Shown piece by piece: positions 34,569 through 43,806 of a stretch of DNA of 64,000 nucleotides (position 1 is the stretch's first letter; the number at the start of each line of letters is the position of its first letter). The notes under the pieces are model-generated. The model was not told the origin of the DNA and did not search any database. It saw only the letters and a program-made list of their open reading frames with translations. The DNA is from Noviherbaspirillum cavernae (GTDB lineage: Bacteria; Pseudomonadota; Gammaproteobacteria; Burkholderiales; Burkholderiaceae_D): positions 186,001 to 250,000 of the forward strand of contig NZ_QYUN01000002.1 in NCBI RefSeq assembly GCF_003590875.1, in the 5' to 3' direction. A program made the translations under genes and the position numbers.

Positions 34569-34618
34569 ACATGGACTGACCCGGCCCCGCTTGCTATACG
34601 CACAGGCCGGGTTTTTTA
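34563..34618 (+). terminator. Attenuator: antiterminator and intrinsic terminator of metH
   Basis: ACCCGGCC (34579-34586) and GGCCGGGT (34605-34612) form an 8-bp stem followed by six T, an intrinsic terminator 17 bases before the metH start. AAGCGG (34563-34568), the 3' strand of the SAM-II P2 helix, can instead pair with CCGCTT (34587-34592) in the terminator loop. That pairing encloses the 5' arm and would interfere with the terminator. High SAM should favour P2 and termination; low SAM should favour read-through. Confidence 0.72.
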
Positions 34619-34634
34619 TTTCTCGAGATCAAAA

Positions 34635-37600
34635 ATGAAACGCGACGCCATTTCCTCTACCGAATCCATCCTGCGCGACCTGCTCGCCCAACGCATCCTG
34701 ATCCTGGACGGTGCGATGGGGACGATGATCCAGCAATACAAGCTGACGGAAGAGGATTATCGCGGCGCGCGCTTCGTCGATTTTGCGCCAACCACAACCT
34801 TGGGCAAGGAATTGTTCGTCAAGGGCAACAATGAATTGCTGACGCTGACGCAGCCGCAGATCATCAGCGAAATCCACGGGCAATATCTTGCCGCCGGTGC
34901 CGACCTGATCGAGACCAATACTTTCGGCGCCACCAGCGTTGCGCAGGACGATTACCACATGGCGCACCTGGCGTACGAGATGAACGTGCAATCCGCCAGG
35001 CTGGCGCGCGCCGCATGCGACAAGTACTCGACGCCGGACAAGCCGCGTTTCGTCGCTGGCGCCTTGGGGCCGACGCCGAAGACCGCCTCGATCTCGCCCG
35101 ATGTGAACGATCCCGCCGCGCGCAACGTCACCTTCGACCAGCTGGTCACGGCCTACCTGGAGCAGACGCGCGCCCTGGTCGAGGGCGGCGCCGACGTGCT
35201 GCTGGTCGAGACGATCTTCGATACCTTGAACTGCAAGGCCGCGCTGTTCGCCATCGACACCTTCTTCGAGGAAACCGGCACGCGTTTGCCGATCATGATT
35301 TCCGGCACCGTGACCGATGCATCCGGCCGCATCCTGTCGGGCCAGACCGTGCCGGCGTTCTGGCATTCGGTGCGGCACGCCAAGCCGCTCACGGTCGGCT
35401 TGAATTGCGCACTCGGCGCGGCCCTGATGCGCCCCTATGCGGAAGAGCTGTCGAAGATCGCCGATACCTTCGTCTGCATCTATCCGAACGCCGGTCTGCC
35501 CAACCCGATGTCGGACACCGGCTTCGATGAAACGCCGGATGTCACGTCCTCGCTACTGAAGGATTTTGCCGAGAGCGGCTTCGTCAACATCGCCGGCGGC
35601 TGCTGCGGCACGACGCCGGATCACATCAAGGCGATTGCTGACACCGTGAAGAGCATCGCGCCGCGCCGGATTCCCGAATCGACGCCGACGATGAAGCTGT
35701 CGGGCCTGGAGCCTTTCATCATCGACGACAGCTCGCTGTTCGTGAACGTCGGCGAGCGCACCAACGTCACCGGCTCGAAGGCGTTCGCGCGCATGATCCT
35801 GAACGAGCAATACGACGAGGCGCTGTCGGTCGCACGGCAGCAGGTCGAGAACGGCGCGCAGATCATCGACATCAACATGGACGAAGCGATGCTGGATTCG
35901 GTGGCGGCGATGACGCGCTTCCTGAACCTGATCGCGTCCGAGCCGGACATCGCGCGCGTGCCGATCATGGTCGACTCGTCGAAGTGGTCGGTGATTGAAG
36001 CGGGCTTGAAATGCGTGCAAGGCAAGGCGGTCGTCAACTCGATTTCGATGAAGGAAGGCGAGGAAGAATTCCTGCGTCAGGCGACGCTGTGCCACCGCTA
36101 CGGCGCGGCAGTGATCGTGATGGCCTTCGATGAAACCGGGCAGGCCGATACCTTCGCCCGCAAGATCGAAATCTGCGAGCGCGCCTACAAGTTGCTGACG
36201 GAGAAAGTCGGCTTCCCGCCGGAAGACATCATCTTCGACCCGAACATCTTCGCGGTCGCGACCGGCATCGAGGAACACAACAACTACGCGGTGGATTTCA
36301 TCAACGCCACGCGCTGGATACACGAAAACCTGCCGCACGCGAAGATCAGCGGTGGCGTGTCGAACGTCAGTTTCTCCTTCCGCGGCAACGATCCGGCACG
36401 CGAGGCGATCCACACTGTCTTCTTGTACCACGCGATCAAGGCCGGCATGACCATGGGCATCGTCAACGCCGGCATGGTCGGCGTGTATGACGATCTCGAT
36501 CCCGAGCTGCGCGAGCGCGTCGAAGATGTCGTTCTCAATCGGCGCGATGATGCGACCGAGCGCATGATCGAATTTGCCGGCACGCTGAAAGCCGGTGGCA
36601 AGAAGGAAGAACAGAGCCTCGAATGGCGCAATGCTCCGGTCGAGAAGCGCCTCGCGCATGCGCTGGTGCACGGCATCACGCAGTGGATCGTGGAGGACAC
36701 CGAAGAAGCGCGTGTGCAAGTGCTCAACAGCGGCGGTCGTCCGATCCATGTGATCGAAGGGCCGCTGATGGACGGCATGAATGTCGTCGGCGACCTGTTT
36801 GGACAGGGCAAGATGTTCTTGCCGCAGGTGGTCAAGTCGGCGCGTGTGATGAAGCAGGCTGTTGCGCATCTGATTCCCTACATCGAGGAAGAAAAGCTGC
36901 GCGAAGAGCAGCGCACCGGCATCGCCAGCAAGGCGAAAGGCAAGATCGTGATCGCCACGGTCAAGGGCGACGTGCATGACATCGGCAAGAACATCGTGTC
37001 GGTCGTCCTTCAGTGCAACAACTTCGAAGTGATCAACATGGGCGTGATGGTGCCATGTTCGGAAATCCTCGCGAAAGCGAAGGCGGAGAACGCCGACATC
37101 ATCGGCTTGTCCGGCCTGATCACGCCTTCGCTGGAAGAAATGGCCTACGTCGCGAAGGAGATGCAGCGCGACGAGCACTTCCGCATGCTGAAGATTCCGC
37201 TCATGATTGGTGGCGCGACCACCAGCCGCGCGCATACCGCCGTCAAGATCGCGCCGAACTACGAAGGGCCGGTGATCTACGTGCCGGACGCTTCGCGCTC
37301 GGTGTCGGTGGCGCAATCCCTGCTGACGCCGGAACAACGCGCGCAGTACGTCGAAGAAATCGCGACCGACTACGAACGCATCCGCGAGCAGCATGCGAAC
37401 AAGAAGGTGGCGCCGACCATCCCGCTGGCGCAAGCGCGTGCGAACAAGATGAAGCTCGATTTCACCGGTGCGATGGCGCCCGTGAAGCCGAAGTTCATCG
37501 GCCGCCGCGTCTTCAAGAACTACGATCTCGCCACCTTGGCGGAGTACATCGACTGGGGTCCGTTCTTCCAGACCTGGGACTTGGCCGGGCCGTTTCCCGC

Positions 37601-38402
37601 GATCCTGAAGGACGAGGTCGTCGGCGAGCAGGCAAGCAAGGTCTACGAAGAAGGTCGCGCTCTGCTGAAGAAACTGATCGATGGCCGCTGGCTGACGGCC
37701 AACGGCGTGGTCGCGCTGCTGCCGGCCAACAGTGTCAACGATGACGATATCGAGATCTACACCGACGAGACACGCAGCGAAGTGGCGTTCACCTATTACG
37801 GCGTGCGCCAGCAAACGGCCAAGCCGGTGATCGATGGCGTGGCGCGGCCGAACCAGTGTCTGGCGGACTTCATCGCGCCGAAGTCATCCGGCGTCGTCGA
37901 TTACATCGGCCTGTTCGCCGTCACCGCCGGCATCGGCATCGAGAAGCATGAAAAACGCTTCGAAGATGCGCACGACGATTACAGCAGCATCATGCTGAAG
38001 TCCTTGGCGGATCGCCTGGCCGAAGCCTTCGCCGAGCATTTGCACGAGCGCGTGCGCAAGGATCTGTGGGGCTTTGCACCGGATGAAGCATTGAGCAACG
38101 ACGAGCTGATCAAAGAAGCTTACAGCGGCATCCGTCCGGCGTCCGGCTACCCCGCGTGCCCGGAACACACGGTCAAGGTCGACGCGTTCAAACTGATGCA
38201 ATGCGAAGAGATCGGCATGCAGGTGACGGAATCCTTCGCCATGTTCCCCGGGGCGTCGGTGTCCGGCTTCTACCTCGCACACCCGGAATCGAAGTACTTC
38301 GTGGTCGGCAAGATCGGTGAGGATCAGGTTACCGACATGGCTGAGCGGCGTGGCGTGAGCAAGGAAGATGTGGAGCGCTGGCTGGCGCCTAATCTGTCGT
38401 GA
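34635..38402 (+). CDS. metH: Cobalamin-dependent methionine synthase
   Basis: Full-length single-chain MetH of 1255 residues. Domain order: homocysteine-binding barrel with zinc Cys258 and Cys323/Cys324 (GGCCGTTP); folate-binding barrel ([18 protein letters not shown]); B12 cap and Rossmann domain with axial His781 in [10 protein letters not shown]; and the SAM-binding activation domain ([12 protein letters not shown]). It methylates homocysteine with 5-methyltetrahydrofolate. The start at 34635 follows the riboswitch and attenuator; the frame upstream is leader sequence. The SAM-sensing leader and the SAM-dependent reactivation domain both link it to SAM supply. Confidence 0.97.
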   Translation: MKRDAISSTESILRDLLAQRILILDGAMGTMIQQYKLTEEDYRGARFVDFAPTTTLGKELFVKGNNELLTLTQPQIISEIHGQYLAAGADLIETNTFGATSVAQDDYHMAHLAYEMNVQSARLARAACDKYSTPDKPRFVAGALGPTPKTASISPDVNDPAARNVTFDQLVTAYLEQTRALVEGGADVLLVETIFDTLNCKAALFAIDTFFEETGTRLPIMISGTVTDASGRILSGQTVPAFWHSVRHAKPLTVGLNCALGAALMRPYAEELSKIADTFVCIYPNAGLPNPMSDTGFDETPDVTSSLLKDFAESGFVNIAGGCCGTTPDHIKAIADTVKSIAPRRIPESTPTMKLSGLEPFIIDDSSLFVNVGERTNVTGSKAFARMILNEQYDEALSVARQQVENGAQIIDINMDEAMLDSVAAMTRFLNLIASEPDIARVPIMVDSSKWSVIEAGLKCVQGKAVVNSISMKEGEEEFLRQATLCHRYGAAVIVMAFDETGQADTFARKIEICERAYKLLTEKVGFPPEDIIFDPNIFAVATGIEEHNNYAVDFINATRWIHENLPHAKISGGVSNVSFSFRGNDPAREAIHTVFLYHAIKAGMTMGIVNAGMVGVYDDLDPELRERVEDVVLNRRDDATERMIEFAGTLKAGGKKEEQSLEWRNAPVEKRLAHALVHGITQWIVEDTEEARVQVLNSGGRPIHVIEGPLMDGMNVVGDLFGQGKMFLPQVVKSARVMKQAVAHLIPYIEEEKLREEQRTGIASKAKGKIVIATVKGDVHDIGKNIVSVVLQCNNFEVINMGVMVPCSEILAKAKAENADIIGLSGLITPSLEEMAYVAKEMQRDEHFRMLKIPLMIGGATTSRAHTAVKIAPNYEGPVIYVPDASRSVSVAQSLLTPEQRAQYVEEIATDYERIREQHANKKVAPTIPLAQARANKMKLDFTGAMAPVKPKFIGRRVFKNYDLATLAEYIDWGPFFQTWDLAGPFPAILKDEVVGEQASKVYEEGRALLKKLIDGRWLTANGVVALLPANSVNDDDIEIYTDETRSEVAFTYYGVRQQTAKPVIDGVARPNQCLADFIAPKSSGVVDYIGLFAVTAGIGIEKHEKRFEDAHDDYSSIMLKSLADRLAEAFAEHLHERVRKDLWGFAPDEALSNDELIKEAYSGIRPASGYPACPEHTVKVDAFKLMQCEEIGMQVTESFAMFPGASVSGFYLAHPESKYFVVGKIGEDQVTDMAERRGVSKEDVERWLAPNLS

Positions 38403-38408
38403 GAGAAC

Positions 38409-38433
38409 GTGCGCATCGCAGCGGGATGCGCAC
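38409..38433. terminator. Hairpin after metH
   Basis: GTGCGCATC (38409-38417) and GATGCGCAC (38425-38433) form a perfect 9-bp stem just past the metH stop, between convergent genes. It lacks a T run. Confidence 0.5.
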
Positions 38434-38459
38434 GGTTCATCTGAATACTGCTTGAATCA

Positions 38460-39230
38460 TCAGAGCGCCGTCGGCGCTCCTTCCACGAATACCTTCAATT
38501 CGCCCGGCGCAAACTGCGTCCAGGTTTCATTGTCAGTCAAAGGCTGCGTGACGATGACGGCGACCCGGTCGTTGGGCGTTGTGACTTCCGAAAAGTCCAC
38601 CATCATGTCTTCATCGGAAAGCTTCGCCTGCGCAAACGGGTACTGCCGCACGATGTAGTGCAGGTTGGTCGAGCAGTGTGCGAACAGTGCGGTGCCGTCC
38701 GACAGCATCATGTTGAAGGTGCCGTGTTTCGCAATCTCGCCGGTCAATTCGCGCAGCGTTGCCGCCAGTGCGGGCAACTCGGGCGGTGTGTCGCCGAAGC
38801 GGCGGCGCAGTTCCTGCAGGATGTAGCAGAACGCCAGTTCGCTGTCGGTGTTGCCGACGCAGCGGAACGCGCCGTTCAAGACGGGCGCGAATTCCTTCAG
38901 GTCGCCGTTGTGCGCAAACACCCAGTAGCGGCCCCACAGTTCGCGCACGAAGGGATGGCAGTTTTCCAGAACGACCCGTCCCTGCGTCGCCTTGCGGATA
39001 TGGGCGATGACGTTCTTGGACTTGATCGGGCAGCGCTTGATCAGGTCGGCGATCGGCGATTCGATGGCGGACTGGTAATCGACGAAATGGCGCACGCCGG
39101 CACCTTCGAAAAACGCGATGCCCCATCCATCGTTATGTGTATCGGTGCGGCCGCCCCTGGTGGCAAAGCCGGTGAAGCTGAAGACGATGTCGGTCGGGAC
39201 GTTGCAGTTCATCCCAAGTAGCTGGCACAT
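38460..39230 (-). CDS. Class II glutamine amidotransferase (YafJ-like)
   Basis: Ntn-hydrolase of 256 residues. The ATG at 39230 puts Cys at position 2 (MCQLLGMN), the N-terminal nucleophile exposed after Met removal; an upstream Met would bury it. Family blocks are HNDGWGIAFF, AHIRKATQG, NCHPFVRELWGRYWVFAHNG and GNTDSELAF. The YafJ/EgtC-type group lacks a synthetase domain; its physiological substrate is uncertain. It follows the LysR gene by 45 bases on the same strand. Confidence 0.9.
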   Translation of the reverse strand: MCQLLGMNCNVPTDIVFSFTGFATRGGRTDTHNDGWGIAFFEGAGVRHFVDYQSAIESPIADLIKRCPIKSKNVIAHIRKATQGRVVLENCHPFVRELWGRYWVFAHNGDLKEFAPVLNGAFRCVGNTDSELAFCYILQELRRRFGDTPPELPALAATLRELTGEIAKHGTFNMMLSDGTALFAHCSTNLHYIVRQYPFAQAKLSDEDMMVDFSEVTTPNDRVAVIVTQPLTDNETWTQFAPGELKVFVEGAPTAL

Positions 39231-39275
39231 GGCGGATTCCACGCGTAGGAAAAAACGGATTGTGTCGATACGGTA

Positions 39276-40238
39276 TCACGTACGTGACTTCGCCTGGGTG
39301 ATTGCAAGGCTTGAGCCGGCGGGGTGTTCGAGCCACGGATCCCTTTCCGGATGCGGGAACTTGCCGATCATGAAGTCGACGAAGCTGCGCACCTTGGCTG
39401 ACAGCAGGCGGCGGCTGGGATAGACCATGGTCACGGATAGCTGTCCGAGATGATGGTGCGGCAACAGGCGCACCAGGCGGCCGCTGCTCAGGTCGTCGTC
39501 AAGCGAGAACGAAGGCCGGATCATGATGCCCATCCCGGCCAGCGCGGATTGACGCAGCAACTCGCCGTTGTTGGAAACCAGTCGACTGTTGATCGGAATG
39601 TTGATGACGCTGTTGTCCGGCCTCGCCAGCGGCCAGGAATGGCGCAACTGTTCGAATGAAAAATTCAGGCATGCATGCCTGGAGATATCCTCCGGTTTTC
39701 CCGGCGTGCCATGTCGCTTCACATAGTCGGGCGACGCGCACAATATCGTTTCGGCTTGCGCCAGCTGACGCGCCACCATGCTGGCGTCGAACTTCTGGAT
39801 GCCGATGAAGATGCCGACGTCGAAACCATCCTCCACCAGGTCCGCGGTCCGATGCGACAGCGTCACCTCCGGCAGTACCTCGGGATACAGCCGGGAGTAT
39901 TCCGGCAACAGCTTCGCCAGGTGTAGCTGGCCAAAGCCGAGGTGGGAATAGATGCGCAGCGTGCCGGTCGGCTTTTTCGAATGGGACGATGCGATCGCTT
40001 CGGCGTCATCCACTTCCTGCAGGATTTGCACCACGCGTTCCAGATAGGAGTGGCCGGTTTCGGTCAGCGACAGCTTGCGCGTCGTGCGGTTCAGGAGCCG
40101 TGTGCTGAGATGGCTTTCCAGGTCGGCGACGTGGCGGGTAACCACCGCATTCGACATGTCCAGTGCCTGTGCCGCGCGCGCGAAGCTGCCTTGCTCGACG
40201 ACTTTGGCGAATACCCGCATTGATTGGAGGCGATCCAT
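39276..40238 (-). CDS. LysR family transcriptional regulator
   Basis: A 320-residue LysR regulator. The N-terminal helix-turn-helix is MRVFAKVVEQGSFARAAQAL with SNAVVTRHVADLE, and a periplasmic-binding-like effector domain follows from about residue 90 (LRIYSHLGFGQLHLAKLLPE). It is divergent from the DUF4148 gene across about 200 bases and may also read into the YafJ-like gene. Effector unknown. Confidence 0.93.
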   Translation of the reverse strand: MDRLQSMRVFAKVVEQGSFARAAQALDMSNAVVTRHVADLESHLSTRLLNRTTRKLSLTETGHSYLERVVQILQEVDDAEAIASSHSKKPTGTLRIYSHLGFGQLHLAKLLPEYSRLYPEVLPEVTLSHRTADLVEDGFDVGIFIGIQKFDASMVARQLAQAETILCASPDYVKRHGTPGKPEDISRHACLNFSFEQLRHSWPLARPDNSVINIPINSRLVSNNGELLRQSALAGMGIMIRPSFSLDDDLSSGRLVRLLPHHHLGQLSVTMVYPSRRLLSAKVRSFVDFMIGKFPHPERDPWLEHPAGSSLAITQAKSRT

Positions 40239-40434
40239 CGTGTTGATTTATTGTTTCTAAAAATGAAATAGAATATTGTTATTATCCGTCTTTTTTGCTG
40301 AATCCGCAATGTATAGACTGTGCTTCATCGATGAGCACAAGGAAGTGACTCACCGAGGCAGGACCCGACGGGCAGTAAACGTTGCCTGAACCGCCGAGCC
40401 CGGAATCATTCACTTAATTTGCAGGAGTAGAAAA

Positions 40435-40833
40435 ATGAATACGAAACAAATCGTCGCTGCTGTTGCCGTGTTGTTCGCCGCCGGTTCAGCCTTGGCTGCC
40501 AATGATGCCTATGTCGACCATAGCGACTTCACCTCGACCAGGAGCCGCGCCGAAGTCCGCGCCGAACTCGACCAGGCTTACCGGCAGGGCCAGGTTGCCG
40601 CACTGCAGAACACCGAACTTGTCGCGCAACCGAAGCTGGCATCCGGCAAGAGCCGTGCGGATGTGCGCGCGGAACTCGACCGGGCGTACAAGAGCGACGA
40701 GCTGGCAAGGACCGGCGGGTATGTCGAGTATCCGCAGGTTGCCTCGATCAGAACGCGTGAAGATGTGCGTCAGGAAGCGCTCCAGGCCGCCAGGAACAGT
40801 CGCAATGCCGAAGTCCATGCAGGCGGCAACTGA
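40435..40833 (+). CDS. DUF4148 exported small protein
   Basis: A 132-residue secreted protein. Residues 1-21 are a signal peptide (MNTKQIVAAVAVLFAAGSALA). The mature part has three degenerate copies of one motif: SRAEVRAELDQAYRQG, SRADVRAELDRAYKSD and TREDVRQEALQAARNS. DUF4148 proteins are abundant in Burkholderiales and of unknown role. A GCAGGAG site precedes the ATG and an intrinsic terminator follows the stop. Confidence 0.9.
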   Translation: MNTKQIVAAVAVLFAAGSALAANDAYVDHSDFTSTRSRAEVRAELDQAYRQGQVAALQNTELVAQPKLASGKSRADVRAELDRAYKSDELARTGGYVEYPQVASIRTREDVRQEALQAARNSRNAEVHAGGN

Positions 40834-40854
40834 TCGGTCCCGACTTGCATGACA

Positions 40855-40884
40855 AAAAACGCCGCTTTCAAAGCGGCGTTTTTC
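40855..40884 (+). terminator. Intrinsic terminator of the DUF4148 gene
   Basis: AAAACGCCGCTTT and AAAGCGGCGTTTT form a near-perfect palindrome with a GCCGC core and a run of five T. Being symmetric with A and T runs, it can work in both directions. Confidence 0.9.
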
Positions 40885-41411
40885 ATGTCGGCGCGCCATG
40901 ACGTCGTGCATGCATCGCATGCCGCAATGGCATGCGCGTTCGCGCGCAGATGCATGCGAGCGATGAGAGCGTTCCGGTATTTGCCCGAGCCGACGCATTC
41001 GGGTGCGTTCATCTGTCGCTTTTGTTCCAACACATTACAAATGCGGACGGCGTAGTAACGCTGCCATAAAGAAAATATTGCGGCAAAAAGCTGACAGCAG
41101 GAAAAAATTCAGCCGTAATCCGACCGCGCACGCACGCGGCTCCCATGACAGACCCTCAAGCAATGCCGCAGTGCAGCGCGGATGATGATGAATTGTCGTC
41201 CTGCAACGTTCGTTTTTGATACGTCCGATGACAGCACGTACGCCGCTACCAATTCTTCAGGGAGCGCCGGCATGCCTGCATGAATTCGTCATGCACGCCC
41301 TCTTGCATGCAGGGCAGCCATGCATCGCTATTCGCACACCGCTGGACAAGAAATCGCGTAGCGCACCCTTCCCAATGCGCGCCTCGCAGGAGAATCAATG
41401 GGTTACGGCGA

Positions 41412-41427
41412 TGGCATGGCTTTTGCC
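41412..41427 (+). promoter_or_regulatory. Possible sigma-54 promoter
   Basis: TGGCAT-GGCTT-TTGCC has the GG/GC spacing of an RpoN promoter. It overlaps a CATGGC-TTTT-GCCATG palindrome, so the match may be by chance within this CATG-rich region. Confidence 0.35.
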
Positions 41428-41437
41428 ATGAACGGTC

Positions 41438-41595
41438 ATGCCATGCCGCTGCATACGATGCGCAGCTTGCCGCTGGCGATGGCAACGGCGCTTCGATCCA
41501 TTCCGCAGCATGCGTCGGAAGTCTGTGCACTTCCAACAATGTCTCTCTCCGGTTCCCGTCACTGCATGCTTTTGCATGTCAGTGGCGGGTTTTTT
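41438..41595 (+). ncRNA. Candidate small RNA
   Basis: About 12 bases after the sigma-54-like site a transcript of about 158 bases would end at the intrinsic terminator at 41555-41595. Just before the terminator it carries a C/U-rich single-stranded stretch, GTCTCTCTCCGGTTCCC, of the kind that pairs with ribosome sites. An AUG with a good GGAG site at 41398 opens a 91-codon frame, but that frame passes through the terminator and has odd composition. Family not recognised. Confidence 0.4.
41555..41595 (+). terminator. Intrinsic terminator in the gene-free region
   Basis: CCCGTCACTGCATGC (41555-41569) pairs with GCATGTCAGTGGCGGG (41574-41589) apart from two small irregularities; six T follow. 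It is well formed and oriented for plus-strand transcription although no gene lies upstream for 700 bases. Confidence 0.75.
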
Positions 41596-41657
41596 GTATC
41601 GGGATGCGGCATTGATGTGCCGCCCGGTACGGTGTGTCGGCGAACAACGCATACAAC

Positions 41658-41687
41658 GCATGACATTGCATGACATTGCATGCGCAT
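41658..41687. repeat. 10-bp tandem repeat GCATGACATT
   Basis: Two exact copies of GCATGACATT at 41658-41677 followed by a third, diverged unit GCATGCGCAT. Confidence 0.7.
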
Positions 41688-41953
41688 GTTGCAGATGCAT
41701 TGCGACGAGATCGATACATCGGCGGACAAGATACATCAGCAGATTCGATCGGTCCCGGAAAAACATCAAGCAAATCAATGCATTGCCGCGATGGCGCATG
41801 TCTTGCTATGACTCATTCCATTCCACAAGCCGGATGCCGCACGGGAAGAGGAAGTCATGCCAGCAGCACTTCCTTCATGCAGTGGACGGCCAGGCCGGTT
41901 TGCTGCGCGGTGCGGCCGACAATGCCGGTGCAATGATCACGGAGGACAACAAC

Positions 41954-42961
41954 ATGCAGCAAACCAAAAGCCAGCTTGTGAAGCCGTCGCTGTCCGCTCC
42001 CGGCCGCCACATGACTTACCAGTCAAGGCCGCATGATGTGCAGAATCTCTATGTGAGCCTGAAACAGTGGCGCATCCTGCATGCGGTGGTCGATTGCGGC
42101 GGCTTTGCGGAAGCGGCGAAATACCTGCATCTGAGCCAGTCCGCCGTCAGCTATACCGTGGCCAAGCTGCAGGAGCAGCTGGGCATCTCGGTGTTGCAGA
42201 TCGAAGGCCGCAAGGCGCAGCTGACGGCAGCCGGGCGGGCGCTCCTGGACCGTTCGCGCCATGTGCTGAAGGAGGCGGTCGAACTGGAGATGTTTGCCAG
42301 GAATCTCGGGCAGGGCTGGGGATCGGAGGTGCGGCTGGTGGTCGATCATCATTTCCCGAACCAGTTGTTGATGCGCGCGCTGCGCGAATTCGCCGAGATC
42401 GGACATGACACGCATGTGCGCCTGAGCGAAGTCGCGATGCCGCGCGCCGAGGAAGTGTTGCGCGACCTTGCGGTCGATCTGGCGATCGGTGCGCGCGTTC
42501 CACTCGGCTTCCTCGGCGAACCGCTGATCGAAATAGAACATGTGGCGGTGGCGCATCCGGATCATCCGCTGCTTCAGCTCGGCCGTGACGTCACGACATC
42601 CGATCTCGCGCGGCAGGTGCAGATCGGCATCGGGAATTCACTCGAACCGGACAGGGAGGGCGGCGACGGCATCCACTACATGCAGCGCTGGAATGTGAAC
42701 AGTCTCGATACCGCGGTGGAGGCCGTGTGCCAGCGCCTCGGCTATGCCTGGCTGCCTGCGCACCGCATCGGCAATTTGCTGGATCAGGGCACACTGGCTG
42801 CGCTGCCGATGCGCGAAGGGAGTACCTACAAGACGATGCTGTACCTGATACACGGGCGGCCGTGGCCCGCCTTTCACGCGGCGAGCCGGCTTGCGGAGTT
42901 GCTGCGCTACCTGGCCGCCGGAGAGCTGGTTGCGCATGAGTTGCCGGATGCAAATCCGTGA
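41954..42961 (+). CDS. LysR family transcriptional regulator with N-terminal extension
   Basis: A 335-residue LysR-type protein. The helix-turn-helix (LKQWRILHAVVDCGGFAEAA, then LSQSAVSYTVAKLQEQLG) begins only at about residue 36, so there is a 35-residue basic extension. The ATG at 41954 has a GGAGGA site seven bases upstream; Met20 (MTYQSRPHD) is an alternative start. The effector domain includes VVDHHFPNQLLMRALREFAE. It follows the GCATGC-rich region. Target genes are unknown. Confidence 0.85.
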   Translation: MQQTKSQLVKPSLSAPGRHMTYQSRPHDVQNLYVSLKQWRILHAVVDCGGFAEAAKYLHLSQSAVSYTVAKLQEQLGISVLQIEGRKAQLTAAGRALLDRSRHVLKEAVELEMFARNLGQGWGSEVRLVVDHHFPNQLLMRALREFAEIGHDTHVRLSEVAMPRAEEVLRDLAVDLAIGARVPLGFLGEPLIEIEHVAVAHPDHPLLQLGRDVTTSDLARQVQIGIGNSLEPDREGGDGIHYMQRWNVNSLDTAVEAVCQRLGYAWLPAHRIGNLLDQGTLAALPMREGSTYKTMLYLIHGRPWPAFHAASRLAELLRYLAAGELVAHELPDANP

Positions 42962-43000
42962 CAATAATCCGTGACAATCCATGACGGCTGCGAAATCAAC

Positions 43001-43768
43001 TCATGCGATGGTATCGACCACGCCGCCATCCACCCTGAGTGCGGCACCGGTAGTGGCGGATGCCTGCATGGAGCAGACGTAGACCACCATGTTCGCGACT
43101 TCCTCCGGCGTTGCCATGCGGCCGATGATCGAGCTGGGCCGGTGTTCGCGCACGAAGGCGGTTCCCGCTGCTGCCATCGATTGCCCCGACTTGTTCGCCG
43201 TGTCCTTCAGCATGGCCTCGACGCCTTCCGACAAGGTGGGGCCGGGCAGCACGGCATTCACCGTCACGCCCGTGCCGGCGACTCGCTTGGCAAGGCCGCG
43301 CGAAATCGACAGAGCCGCCGTCTTGGTAAAGCCGTAATGGATCATGTCGGAGGGAATGTTCAGCGCCGATTCGGATGACAGGAACACGACGCGTCCCCAG
43401 TTTTTTCGCATCATGCCGGGCAGATAGGAGCGCGACAAACGCACGCCCGACATGACGTTCACGTCGAAAAAACGGGTCCATTCCTCGTCCGGTGTTTCAA
43501 AGAAATCCTGCGGTCCGTAGATGCCGATGTTGTTGACCAGGATGTCTGCATGCGGCTCGGCTTTCGCCAGTGCGGCACAAGCTTCGGCCGTTCCCAGGTC
43601 GGCCGCCACGCCGCGCAGCGTCGCGTCCGGCACGGCGTTCTTCAATGCGGCGATCGCCTTGTCGACAGCGGCCGGGCTGCGCCCATTGAGGACAACGATG
43701 GCGCCTGACGCTGCCAGTCCCTTCGCAATGGCGAAGCCGATTCCGCATGCACCGTTCGTCGGAATAAT
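43001..43768 (-). pseudogene. 5'-truncated short-chain dehydrogenase/reductase
   Basis: The reading frame encodes 255 residues of a classical SDR but begins inside the cofactor loop, ...TNGACGIGFAIAKGLAASG, preceded by an in-frame TGA at 43769-43771. The start codon, first beta strand and the start of the TGxxxGIG loop are missing. The rest is intact: DILVNNIGIYG, the Ser in SSESA, YGFTK catalytic Tyr/Lys, and the C-terminus LRVDGGVVDT. A TTG at 43645 could give a shorter product, but it would lack the NAD(P) motif. It lies 38 bases past the SGNH hydrolase stop, with which it was probably cotranscribed. Confidence 0.75.
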
Positions 43769-43806
43769 TCAGGTCATACAAGCCGACAGGCATGATGCAA
43801 CGTCGT

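Larger units (their letters stand above)
40884..41953. other. 1.1-kb gene-free region dense in GCATGC
   Basis: No frame here has convincing protein character on either strand; the open frames are rich in Cys, His, Met and Arg because of repeated CATG. GCATGC starts at nine places: 40908, 40917, 40930, 40952, 41270, 41305, 41508, 41564 and 41678. ATGCAT and CATG variants are also frequent. A sigma-54-like site, an intrinsic terminator and a short tandem repeat lie inside (listed separately). Confidence 0.6.

Noticed and set aside
34381..34634. SAH or cobalamin riboswitch before metH
   Set aside because: Neither the SAH-riboswitch core nor a B12 box is seen, whereas the SAM-II pairings are complete.
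35553..37814. A 753-codon minus-strand open frame opposite metH
   Set aside because: Antisense shadow of metH; no family features and His/Arg/Asp-rich composition.
41398..41673. A 91-codon plus-strand frame with a good GGAG site
   Set aside because: The frame passes through an intrinsic terminator and has no plausible protein character; a non-coding RNA is the better reading, at low confidence.
41395..41799. Possible 134-residue minus-strand protein in the GCATGC-rich region
   Set aside because: Composition (Cys, His, Met, Arg) follows the CATG repeats; no ribosome site or family features.
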